Assembly (NCBI GenBank): GCA_035628915.1
Contig: DASPIW010000057.1
Span: 186,001-250,000, forward strand
Direction of reading: 5' to 3'
Length of the DNA: 64,000 nucleotides
Source: JARBUG01 sp035628915
GTDB lineage: Bacteria > Bacillota > Sulfobacillia > Symbiobacteriales > Symbiobacteriaceae
Made by a program: the position numbers and the translations under genes. The notes beneath the pieces are model-generated. The model saw nothing but the letters and a program-made list of their open reading frames with translations, did no database searches and was not told where the DNA came from. Below are positions 7,575 to 14,309 of this stretch, piece after piece (the stretch's first letter is position 1; each line of letters opens with the position of its first letter).

Positions 7575-8603
7575 ATGGAACTCTTCTGGCCGGACCGCCT
7601 CGCCCTGGAGCATGACGCGCTGAATTACGCCATGGGGCGCGACGTATACGATCGGGTTCGCAGGGCGGGCATACCGGTGGAACACCTGCCTGCATCAAAC
7701 CGTTCCCGGACCCTGACAGCTGCCAAAACGCCCAAGCAGTATCAGGCGGCCAAGCGGGTGCTGGTGCTGGCCGTTCACAGAAAGCAGGAGTTCGAGACCT
7801 GCCGCCCGTCCGCCGATTTCCACCTGCCGCTCGCCGGCGGGTGCCCGGGCGCCTGCCAATACTGCTACCTGGCTTCCACGTTTGAGATGCGCCCGTTCAT
7901 CCGCCTATACGTCAACCTCGAAGAGATTTTGGCAGAAGCGGCGGATCGGATACGCATCAAGGCGCCTGAGATCACGTCGTTTGAAGGATCCTCCACGGCC
8001 GACACGCTGGCACTGGAGCACCTGGGCGGGTCGGTCGCCCAGTGTGTACGCTTCTTTGCAGGCCAGCAGCATGGCCGGTTTCGGTTTGTCACCAAGTTCG
8101 ACACGGTCGATGATCTGACCACGACCCAACACAACGGGCACACCAAGGTGCGCTTCAGCATCAACTCGGCGCATGTGATTCGCAGCTTCGAGCAGCACAC
8201 CGCCAGCCTGGAAGAGCGGATCGCCGCCGCACGGAAAGTGGCTGACGCCGGGTATCCGCTGGGGTTTGTTGTGGCGCCGATCATTCGGCACGACGGCTGG
8301 CACGCGGCATACGCCGAGACGTTCCAGCTCCTGGCAGACCGGCTGGGACCCCATGCGGGCGGGGCGCTCACGTTTGAGCTGATTCAGTACCGCTTCACCC
8401 CGAAGACCAAACGGGTGATTCTGGCCGCGTATCCCGCGACGAAGCTCCCCCTGGAAGAGTCGGAGCGGCAGTTGAAGCCCGGGAAATTCCCCGGGGCCGC
8501 CAAGTACGTGTACCCAAAGGCAGAAGCCGGTGAAATTGAGACGTACATGCAGATGCTGATTCGCGAGCAGTTCCCGGCAGCCACGATTGAGTATTTCACG
8601 TAG
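7575..8603 (+). CDS. splB: Spore photoproduct lyase (radical SAM), with Ser at the H-donor Cys position
   Basis: 342 residues, ATG 7575 with GAGGAGGATGGAGA before it. It is a radical SAM enzyme that reverses the UV spore photoproduct (a thymine dimer) in germinating spores. The Fe-S cluster cysteines are C90, C94 and C97 (CPGACQYCYL), including the two flanking tyrosines used for radical relay. HNGHTKVRFSIN and AGYPLGFVVAPI match B. subtilis SplB, and the protein ends EYFT as SplB does. By alignment from memory, the cysteine corresponding to B. subtilis Cys141 (context FEASCTSDI) is serine 140 here (FEGSSTADT). That cysteine normally quenches the product thymine radical. The gene stands alone, pointing away from rsmD, and is followed by a structured region and terminator. 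Confidence 0.93.
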   Translation: MELFWPDRLALEHDALNYAMGRDVYDRVRRAGIPVEHLPASNRSRTLTAAKTPKQYQAAKRVLVLAVHRKQEFETCRPSADFHLPLAGGCPGACQYCYLASTFEMRPFIRLYVNLEEILAEAADRIRIKAPEITSFEGSSTADTLALEHLGGSVAQCVRFFAGQQHGRFRFVTKFDTVDDLTTTQHNGHTKVRFSINSAHVIRSFEQHTASLEERIAAARKVADAGYPLGFVVAPIIRHDGWHAAYAETFQLLADRLGPHAGGALTFELIQYRFTPKTKRVILAAYPATKLPLEESERQLKPGKFPGAAKYVYPKAEAGEIETYMQMLIREQFPAATIEYFT

Positions 8604-8745
8604 CGGAGGGTGTATAAAACCCCGGGCGGACCGGCACAATACGGATAGTAAGAGCCCGTCCATGACCGATGGACCCGCACGGGAGGAGTGGTTTCACCCC
8701 TTCCACCGGCTCTTCCTCCGTTCAATCTCCTCTCCCACTCTGCTA
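8604..8745 (+). ncRNA. Possible structured RNA downstream of splB
   Basis: After the splB stop, CGGAGG (8604-8609) can pair with CCTCCG (8715-8720). AAGAGCCCG (8650-8658) pairs with CCGGCTCTT (8706-8714) with one mismatch. An inner hairpin GTCCAT-5 nt-ATGGAC and a second GGAGTGG/CACCCC-type hairpin lie inside, giving a multibranch shape. It ends at the terminator 8746-8783. It could be a 3' UTR fold or a separate small RNA. It matches no family I recognise. Confidence 0.3.
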
Positions 8746-8783
8746 GAGCAGCGTCCGGCCTTGCCGGTGCTGCTCATTTTTTT
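8746..8783 (+). terminator. Terminator of splB
   Basis: The stem GAGCAGC..CCGGC/GCCGG..GCTGCTC is followed by seven Ts on the plus strand. It lies between convergent splB and the SLH gene. Confidence 0.9.
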
Positions 8784-8827
8784 GGGGGATGAGCGCATGG
8801 CGCACCCATCCCCCCGAGAACCGCTTG

Positions 8828-9832
8828 CTAAGGTAGGACCCAGACCATACGCTGCTGAAGGCCGAAGCGGTATGCGGCCTCGCCATAGTCGTGGGTGAAC
8901 AGGTCGATTCGGTTTCCCTTGATCGCCCCGCCGATGTCGGCGGCGACGGAGTAGCCGTACCCCTGTACGTACAGGAGGCGCCCGAGCGGGATGACCCGGG
9001 GGTCAACGGCGACGGTGCCAGGACGGACCCTGATGCCCGTGTACGTCTCAGTGCCGACACCCGGCTCCCCGGTGGCGAAGGCGGAAGCCGTCATTTCCAG
9101 CGATCGGCCAAAGGTCACATTTCGCCCGTCGATGCGCACCTGTCCGGCCTGGGCGGCCGGCAGGAGAATCCGGCTGACGGCCGTGGCGGCTTCGGCGCGC
9201 GTGGCGGTGGCCCCGGGGCGGAACGTGCCGTCGGCGTATCCGGCAGCGAGAGACTCCCGTACGGCAAGGGCGAGCGCAGGCTCGGCCCAATGGGCCACAT
9301 CGCGGGCATCGGCGAAGCCGCCGAGGATCTGCCTGATCTCCGACCAGCCGAGATTGGCCGCCTCCCAACGGCGGCCCAGCACTCTGACGATCACCGTGAA
9401 CAGTTCCTGGCGGCTGACTGCGGCGTCTGGTGCAAAGTGCGATGCGGACTGGCCGTCCGTAATGGCCATCCGGAAGGCGGTTTCGACGTATGGGGCGTAC
9501 CAGGCCCAGCAAGGGACGTCTGCGAACACGCCGGCGCATTCGGGACCGGCGTCGATACGCCGGGCGGCCAGCACCATTTTCAGCAGTTCGCTGCGAAGGA
9601 TCGGGTCATCCGGCCGGAAACGTGCGCTCCGATCGACGGCGATTACACCGGCGCTCTGCAGGCGCATGACCGGGTCATGGGCCCAGTGTACTTTGGGCAG
9701 ATCAGTAAAACGAGCGGATGCCACAAGGGGCTGAACAGGGGGTTGGGCAGGGGATTCGCTTGCGGCGGCCGGCAGGCACAGCCCGGTTATGAGAGCTGCT
9801 GCGGCCAGCGTGGTGATCCAGTTCCTTCTCAT
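8828..9832 (-). CDS. Secreted protein with three SLH repeats and a 3D (cell-wall hydrolase-type) domain
   Basis: 334 residues from ATG 9832, which has GGGAGGGA upstream; the longer frame lacks these signs. Residues 1-24 are a signal peptide. Three S-layer homology repeats follow (about 41-92, 103-160 and 175-227; for example HWAHDPVMRLQSAGVI and GYADGTFRPGATATRAE). The C-terminus is a 3D domain: YTGIRVRPGTVAVDPRVIPL, VAADIGGAIKGNRIDLF. This fold has the conserved Asp residues of MltA/YabE/YocH-type murein hydrolases. It is probably anchored to secondary cell-wall polymer and cuts or binds peptidoglycan. Its position beside spore genes hints at a role in germination or spore cortex, which is unproven. 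Confidence 0.88.
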   Translation of the reverse strand: MRRNWITTLAAAALITGLCLPAAASESPAQPPVQPLVASARFTDLPKVHWAHDPVMRLQSAGVIAVDRSARFRPDDPILRSELLKMVLAARRIDAGPECAGVFADVPCWAWYAPYVETAFRMAITDGQSASHFAPDAAVSRQELFTVIVRVLGRRWEAANLGWSEIRQILGGFADARDVAHWAEPALALAVRESLAAGYADGTFRPGATATRAEAATAVSRILLPAAQAGQVRIDGRNVTFGRSLEMTASAFATGEPGVGTETYTGIRVRPGTVAVDPRVIPLGRLLYVQGYGYSVAADIGGAIKGNRIDLFTHDYGEAAYRFGLQQRMVWVLP

Positions 9833-10032
9833 GGGTCCCTCCCTCTCGGTGTTGGAATTCTGTGAGCCGGCTTCGCACCGCGGGAGCCGGCATAATGAAA
9901 GCAGGAAGCCATGGCCTGCCCCGACGGCAAGCCTATGTCCCCCTGCTGTTGTCCCCTTATCCAATTATTTCGCTGCCCGGTGGCAGTTTCCTGTCCGTTT
10001 CCATCAGCCGGGAGCGAAAACTTACGCGAATG

Positions 10033-11115
10033 TTACATAACCGGCGTCTGCGTAACCCGGCACCAGAAGAGCCGTTCGACAATGGGCCGGCGGATGGAGC
10101 GCCCGGCGCCGTTGCCGAAAATGGCGTAGGAGCGTGTAAAGACTTCCACGGGCCCGCGCCGCTCCAGCGCCCGGATAATCACATCGTCCGGCACGATGCC
10201 TTCATTATTATAGGAGAGCAGAATGTGCCCGGCCCGGGCGTGGCCGATCAGCCGCTCCAACTGCAGCGGTGCACTCCGTTTCATGCTGTACCGGCTCTTG
10301 AGCGGGTCGCGTGCAAACTTCCGGGTCTTGCCGTACAACTCGGGCTTCTCCCACCGCGCGATGTTTTCGAGCACATGGTAGTTGTCGACATACTGCCGGC
10401 TGTTGTACGGCGGGTCGAGATAGAGCACGTCCGCGTGAAGCGCCCCAGCCAGATCGGTCGCATCGCCCAGAAGGACCCGGTGTCCGGCGCCTTCGACGAC
10501 CTGCGGGAGGCCAAGCTGAATCGGCTTGTAGACCATAGCGTCGACGCGGTGCACCCCTTCGGTGGAGTATGGCTCGGCGCCCAGATGTTTTAAGAAGGCA
10601 TCGTACTGCCCGCAGGTGTTGGCCACCTTGTCGGCGGCGTAGATGAGGCTGGTGATCAGGACGGCTTCTTCCTGTGCGCTGATCAGCCGGCGGGCTGACC
10701 AGCCGGCAATCGCCTCCCGCACGGCGTCGATGCGGCCAGCGTTCTGTTCGGTGAAGTAAGTGCCGCCGTATTCCCGGAAGCAGTATCCCTCAAGCGGCGC
10801 CAGCTCGTTCAGTTCTTCGAGCATGCGGATCAGCTTCGGCCATTTCACCTGCCCCGGACGCCCCCCGAAGAAGCAGCGGGCGGCGACCCAGTTGTGGTAG
10901 AGGTTATCGGCCGCGACCACCGTCATGCCCCGGGACGCGAAGTGGCCCGCCACCGCCCCGCTGCCGCAGAAGAGGTCGCCGAACGTGCGGGCGCCGGGGG
11001 CGCGCTCTGCCACCACCCCGTCGATGAAGTCCAGCAGGTGGTACTTGCTGCCGATGAACTTGCGGTTCTGCACATAGACCGGTTTGAGCCGCGTGACCAG
11101 GGCTGGTGCCGCCAC
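10033..11115 (-). CDS. DNA adenine methyltransferase, D12-like class
   Basis: 360 residues, GTG 11115 with GGGGGAGA upstream. The N-terminal segment RKFIGSKYHLLDFI is the typical opening of Dam/D12 enzymes. The SAM-binding motif FCGSG is at 49-53 and the catalytic DPPYNS at 234-239, an order typical of alpha-class N6-adenine methyltransferases. The segment SYNNEGIVPDDVI also occurs in this class. The target sequence cannot be read from the protein. It lies 11 bases after the second methyltransferase, apparently in one operon, and no restriction endonuclease adjoins. It may be an orphan epigenetic pair or the remains of a restriction system. Confidence 0.88.
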   Translation of the reverse strand: MAAPALVTRLKPVYVQNRKFIGSKYHLLDFIDGVVAERAPGARTFGDLFCGSGAVAGHFASRGMTVVAADNLYHNWVAARCFFGGRPGQVKWPKLIRMLEELNELAPLEGYCFREYGGTYFTEQNAGRIDAVREAIAGWSARRLISAQEEAVLITSLIYAADKVANTCGQYDAFLKHLGAEPYSTEGVHRVDAMVYKPIQLGLPQVVEGAGHRVLLGDATDLAGALHADVLYLDPPYNSRQYVDNYHVLENIARWEKPELYGKTRKFARDPLKSRYSMKRSAPLQLERLIGHARAGHILLSYNNEGIVPDDVIIRALERRGPVEVFTRSYAIFGNGAGRSIRRPIVERLFWCRVTQTPVM

Positions 11116-11126
11116 GTTTCTCCCCC

Positions 11127-12020
11127 CTATTTTGCGCGAAAGACCAGGATATTCTGGTGGGTCATGCTGGGGATGAACTCATAGCGGTATCCGTAGACGT
11201 TTAGCTTCTTGGAGACGTCGTACCAGATGAGGTTTGCCTTCATCGTATAGCCGAGGTTGTCGAGCAGCCCCATCAGATAGGCCGAAAGCGGATGATACCG
11301 CCCGGAATGGTACATGTCGCCGATGAAGACGGCCAAGTAAGCGCGGGGCTTGAGCAGCCGGCGGGCGTGGGTGAAGACGTCGCCCAGCATGGAGAGCCAG
11401 TCTTCCAGGCCCGACAAGCCGGTAGTAGGTGCCGGGGGGGCGTCGGGGTCGAACCGGTTCAGTTTGGATTGGCGCCGTTCGGAGGCGGCGCCGCCGGCGC
11501 GCTTAAACTTGCCGGTGGAGCGGCGCCGGCGATCCATATCCCAGTAGGGCACGTCGGTCAGCAGCAGATCGAAGGCGCCCGGCTCCAGGTCGGGGAGCAG
11601 GGTGCGGCAGTCGCCGGTCAGGATGGCCTGAGGGTTCAGGTTCTCGCGGCGGCAGACTTCCTGGTAGATGTCGACCCAGGCGGGGTTCAACTCGATGCCC
11701 GTGGCCCGGCGCCCGGCGAGAGTGGCGCCCAGGAGTGTCCCGCCAACGCCGGCGAAGGGGTCGAGAACGCGCTGTCCGGCTTTGGTGAACGTGCGAATCA
11801 GGTCCGCGCAGAGTTCGGGCGGCTTCTGCCCACCGTGGCGGCTGCGGAGTTCGAATTGGAAGGAGGGCGGGTATGCCTTGTTAATCACCGAGCGGGTGCT
11901 GAAGACCCATTCCTTGCCCGTCAGGTCGTTCAGCCGGTTGCCCGTGTGGTAGATGCCCCGTTCGCCCATGTCAACGTGGTGGGGCGCCAGGGTTTCGGGC
12001 GGTTTGGATGGGGCAGCCAT
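11127..12020 (-). CDS. Site-specific DNA methyltransferase with DVPY motif
   Basis: 297 residues, ATG 12020. The SAM-binding FAGVGG is at 89-94 within RVLDPFAGVGGTLLGA, preceded by QKPPELCADLIRTFT, as in N4-cytosine/N6-adenine DNA methylases. The catalytic motif at 155-160 is TDVPYW instead of the usual DPPY; Val for the first Pro is unusual, though the Tyr is kept. A basic insert (DRRRRSTGKFKRAGGAA) may contact DNA. It is the first gene of a two-methyltransferase operon under the promoter at 12094-12122. Confidence 0.85.
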   Translation of the reverse strand: MAAPSKPPETLAPHHVDMGERGIYHTGNRLNDLTGKEWVFSTRSVINKAYPPSFQFELRSRHGGQKPPELCADLIRTFTKAGQRVLDPFAGVGGTLLGATLAGRRATGIELNPAWVDIYQEVCRRENLNPQAILTGDCRTLLPDLEPGAFDLLLTDVPYWDMDRRRRSTGKFKRAGGAASERRQSKLNRFDPDAPPAPTTGLSGLEDWLSMLGDVFTHARRLLKPRAYLAVFIGDMYHSGRYHPLSAYLMGLLDNLGYTMKANLIWYDVSKKLNVYGYRYEFIPSMTHQNILVFRAK

Positions 12021-12093
12021 GACGTTCCCCCCAAAAATGGCATTGCAGGCAATGTCAGTCCTTCAATGGTCTGCAATGCGAGTGGTAATTCTC

Positions 12094-12122
12094 ACTATAC
12101 CCCAAAAGTCGACCAATGGCAA
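12094..12122 (-). promoter_or_regulatory. Sigma-A promoter of the methyltransferase operon
   Basis: The -35 TTGCCA (12117-12122) and -10 TATAGT (12094-12099) are 17 bases apart on the minus strand. A CAATG site (12114-12118) overlaps the -35 and several others flank the promoter. Confidence 0.65.
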
Positions 12123-12190
12123 GGTATCCATTGCATGACATTGGTTGGGCATTGCGTCGGGGCCGCGGGTGCGTCGTCGGGCAGTCGTCA

Positions 12191-12261
12191 GAAGCCGCCA
12201 GAAGCCGCCAGAAGCCTCCTAAAGGCGCCAAAAGGCATCTACATGGGGTCTATATGGGGTC
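12191..12261. repeat. Short tandem repeats upstream of gpr
   Basis: The decamer GAAGCCGCCA occurs twice and a variant a third time (12191-12220). An 11-mer TAYATGGGGTC is repeated in tandem at 12240-12261. No coding function. With the CAATG cluster, these fill the 414-base divergent gap between the methyltransferase and gpr genes. Confidence 0.6.
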
Positions 12262-12434
12262 TACACACCGTCAAAAGGAGCCCCTATAGGGTCTGCATAT
12301 CGTCGAATGGCGCCTGTGTACTCTTCAATGCCCTTTCAATGCCGGCCAAACCCTTCTGGATGCTGTCATGCTGCATGCCAACGGCAGACAGTGGCGAGAC
12401 TATGGGGCGAGAGACATGTGCGAGGTGAGCCCCC

Positions 12435-13409
12435 GTGACTCGTGACAATCTGTACGATACTCCCTATACCGATTTGGCCCTGGAAGCGACAGCGGCCATG
12501 CGCGGCGACGCCCACAGGGAGATTCCCGGCGTTCGGCTGAATGAAGAGCGGAGCGACGCGGCGACGGTCAGCTGGGTCGAAGTCTTCTCCCCCGAGGGGG
12601 AGCAAGCCATCGGCAAGCCGATCGGCAATTACGTCACCATCGATTCCCCTGGGCTGCGCCGGCGCAACCGGGAACTGCAGGAGCAGGTCGGCAAGGTCCT
12701 CATCGATCAGCTGGCCAGGCTCTTGAACCTGGGCCAGAAGGACAGCGCACTGGTCGTCGGCCTGGGCAACTGGAACGCCACCCCCGATGCCCTGGGGCCG
12801 CGGGTCACCTCGAAACTGTTGGTGACCCGCCACCTGCGCGATTACGTTCCGGCCGACGTGGCCGGCGGGCTACGCTCCGTGGCGGCGGTGTCGCCGGGCG
12901 TACTGGGCATTACGGGCATTGAGACCGCAGAGATCATCCAGGGGATCGTCGAGCGGATCAAGCCGAGCGTGGTGATCGCCGTCGACGCGCTGGCGGCCCG
13001 CAGCGTGGAGCGCATCGGCACCACGGTGCAGCTCGCCGATACGGGCATCAACCCGGGCTCCGGCATCGGCAACCAGCGCAAGGGGCTGAACAAGAACACC
13101 CTCGGTGTCCCGGTGATCGCGATCGGCGTGCCGACGGTGGTGCACGCATCGACGATCGCCCACGACACCATGGAGGCACTCCATACCCAGTTCCAGGGGC
13201 AGAAGGCGTTCTTCCAGCTCTTTGGCTCGCCTCAGGAGCGTAAGGAGATGATCAACCAGGTCATCTCACCCGCGGTCGGGGAGCTGGTGGTGACACCGAA
13301 GGAGATCGACGACATGATCGAAGATATGTCCAAGGTGATCGCCGGGGCCTTGAATGCCGTCCTTCACACCAGCGTGACGAGCCAGGATTTGCTACGGTAC
13401 ATTAACTAA
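12435..13409 (+). CDS. gpr: Germination protease (GPR)
   Basis: 324 residues from GTG 12435, with GAGGTGA six bases upstream. GPR is an unusual aspartic-type protease made as a zymogen in the forespore. It degrades small acid-soluble proteins within minutes of germination, releasing DNA and amino acids. Characteristic parts are the VVGLGNWNATPDALGP segment, SPGVLGITGIETAEII, AVDALAARSVERIGTTVQL and DTGINPGSGIGNQRKGLNK. The length fits the family. Two SASP genes, its substrates, follow immediately on the opposite strand. Confidence 0.97.
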   Translation: MTRDNLYDTPYTDLALEATAAMRGDAHREIPGVRLNEERSDAATVSWVEVFSPEGEQAIGKPIGNYVTIDSPGLRRRNRELQEQVGKVLIDQLARLLNLGQKDSALVVGLGNWNATPDALGPRVTSKLLVTRHLRDYVPADVAGGLRSVAAVSPGVLGITGIETAEIIQGIVERIKPSVVIAVDALAARSVERIGTTVQLADTGINPGSGIGNQRKGLNKNTLGVPVIAIGVPTVVHASTIAHDTMEALHTQFQGQKAFFQLFGSPQERKEMINQVISPAVGELVVTPKEIDDMIEDMSKVIAGALNAVLHTSVTSQDLLRYIN

Positions 13410-13437
13410 GCGTCGGGATGCGGACAGGGGCAATGAG

Positions 13438-13504
13438 CCACGGAGGACACGGAAGACACGGAACGAAGACACGGAACGAAGACACGGAAAAGGGGCCTCC
13501 GTGG
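13438..13504. repeat. CCACGGAGG inverted-repeat element with internal tandem repeats
   Basis: CCACGGAGG (13438-13446) and CCTCCGTGG (13496-13504) are perfect inverted ends. Between them the 13-mer ACACGGAACGAAG is repeated about two and a half times. It is related to the larger element at 509-702. It sits between convergent gpr and SASP genes. Confidence 0.55.
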
Positions 13505-13534
13505 CAAATTTCCCGTCCCCATTCCCAAATAAAT

Positions 13535-13561
13535 GAGGCAGGGGCTCAGGTCCCCTGCCTC
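13535..13561 (-). terminator. Terminator of the SASP genes
   Basis: A 10-bp perfect stem (GAGGCAGGGG/CCCCTGCCTC) lies ten bases after the SASP stop. It is followed on the minus strand by ATTTATTT. Confidence 0.8.
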
Positions 13562-13570
13562 GGTCCATTG

Positions 13571-13858
13571 TTATCGACTGGTTCCGCCGCTCAGTTGCTG
13601 CTCGGCGAGGGCGATCATCTTCTTGACCATGTACCCGCCCACAGAGCCGTTCACACGGCTGGGCAGATCGCCCTTGTACTGCTGGGCGTAATTCTGGATG
13701 CCCAGTTCGCTGGCCGTCTGGTTCTTGAAACTCTCCATCGCCTGGCGAGCCGAGGAGACCAGGATCTCGTTATTCCCGCCACCGCCACCGCCACCGCCAC
13801 CGGCCGTCTGGCCGGCTGCGCCGAATCCGGCAGTGGTGCCACCAAACACGTTCGCCAA
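13571..13858 (-). CDS. Alpha/beta-type small acid-soluble spore protein with poly-Gly insert
   Basis: 95 residues, start TTG 13858 with CTAGGAGGG upstream. The DNA-binding SASP core is present: ILVSSARQAMESFK and SRVNGSVGGYMVKKMI. An N-terminal tail of about 25 residues includes nine consecutive glycines. SASPs coat spore DNA in A-like form and protect it from UV and heat. The segment at the GPR cleavage site reads KNQTASELG: the usual P1 glutamate (LEIASEFG in B. subtilis) is glutamine here. The paralogue next door keeps Glu. It may be cleaved more slowly. It is probably expressed by sigma-G with the neighbouring SASP gene. Confidence 0.9.
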   Translation of the reverse strand: MANVFGGTTAGFGAAGQTAGGGGGGGGGNNEILVSSARQAMESFKNQTASELGIQNYAQQYKGDLPSRVNGSVGGYMVKKMIALAEQQLSGGTSR

Positions 13859-13914
13859 TGTCAGACCCTCCTAGGACAGTTCATGTACTGGGGCCGGGAC
13901 ATGAGACGAGGAGG

Positions 13915-14127
13915 TTACCGGGTGCCGCCGAGCTGGGACTCGGCCAGGGCGATCATCTTCTTGACCATGTAGCCACCAACGGAGCCGTTGACACGGCTGG
14001 GCAGGTCGCCCTTGTACTGCTGGGCATAGTTCTGGATGCCGAGCTCAGAAGCGGTCTCGTTCTTCAGCTGATCGAGCGCCTGCCGGGCGTTGTTGACCAG
14101 GATCTGGTTGTTGTTGTTGTTGGCCAT
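13915..14127 (-). CDS. Alpha/beta-type small acid-soluble spore protein
   Basis: 70 residues, ATG 14127 with AAGGAGGT upstream. Typical SASP layout: an Asn-rich N-terminus (MANNNNNQ), ILVNNARQALDQLK, the GPR-site segment KNETASELG, and SRVNGSVGGYMVKKMI. Glu is kept at the cleavage position, with Thr after it where most SASPs have Ile, Phe or Val. It is nearly identical to the upstream-numbered paralogue over the last 50 residues, so the two arose by tandem duplication. A candidate sigma-G promoter lies at 14162-14191. Confidence 0.95.
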   Translation of the reverse strand: MANNNNNQILVNNARQALDQLKNETASELGIQNYAQQYKGDLPSRVNGSVGGYMVKKMIALAESQLGGTR

Positions 14128-14161
14128 GTCGTTCGGTGACCTCCTTATGTGTTGGTGGCTT

Positions 14162-14191
14162 TAATGTGCGACGAAATCCGCAGTCACATAC
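14162..14191 (-). promoter_or_regulatory. Candidate sigma-G promoter of the SASP genes
   Basis: On the minus strand, GTATG (14187-14191) fits the sigma-G -35 pattern. CACATTA (14162-14168), 18 bases downstream, fits the -10 CATNHTA pattern with one mismatch. Forespore expression is expected for SASPs. Confidence 0.4.
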
Positions 14192-14238
14192 TAGAATCAT
14201 TTGCCACGGGCGACGCCCATGCGCGGCGCCCCGAAAAC

Positions 14239-14292
14239 GGCGACAACCGCCTGCACGAGCAAATCGCGGATTGCTCGGTGCGGGCGGTCGCC
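14239..14292 (-). terminator. Strong hairpin after aroA
   Basis: A stem of about 22 bp with two small mismatches (GGCGAC...GTCGCC) lies 18 bases past the aroA stop. On the minus strand it is followed by GTTTTC. Its size is unusual for a terminator, but the position fits. Confidence 0.55.
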
Positions 14293-14309
14293 GACTATAG
14301 AGGTGACCC

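Larger units (their letters stand above)
12041..12341. repeat. Cluster of ten CAATG/CATTG pentamers
   Basis: CATTG or CAATG occurs at 12041, 12050, 12064, 12074, 12114, 12129, 12139, 12150, 12326 and 12337. Eight lie in 115 bases, where about 0.2 is expected by chance. Successive spacings of 9-15 bases are near one helical turn. Two pairs form palindromes (CATTGCAGGCAATG; CAATGG-8-CCATTG). They surround the methyltransferase promoter, so they could be operator sites or methylation targets. Confidence 0.6.

Noticed and set aside
8604..8783. splB downstream fold as 6S or SRP RNA
   Set aside because: It lacks the SRP GGAA-tetraloop hairpin motif and the 6S closing stem with central bubble.
10033..12020. 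A complete restriction-modification system
   Set aside because: No endonuclease-like gene was found on either side; the flanking genes are a secreted SLH protein and gpr.
12191..12261. Short direct repeats as a CRISPR array
   Set aside because: Units are 10-11 bases, contiguous and without spacers; no cas genes.
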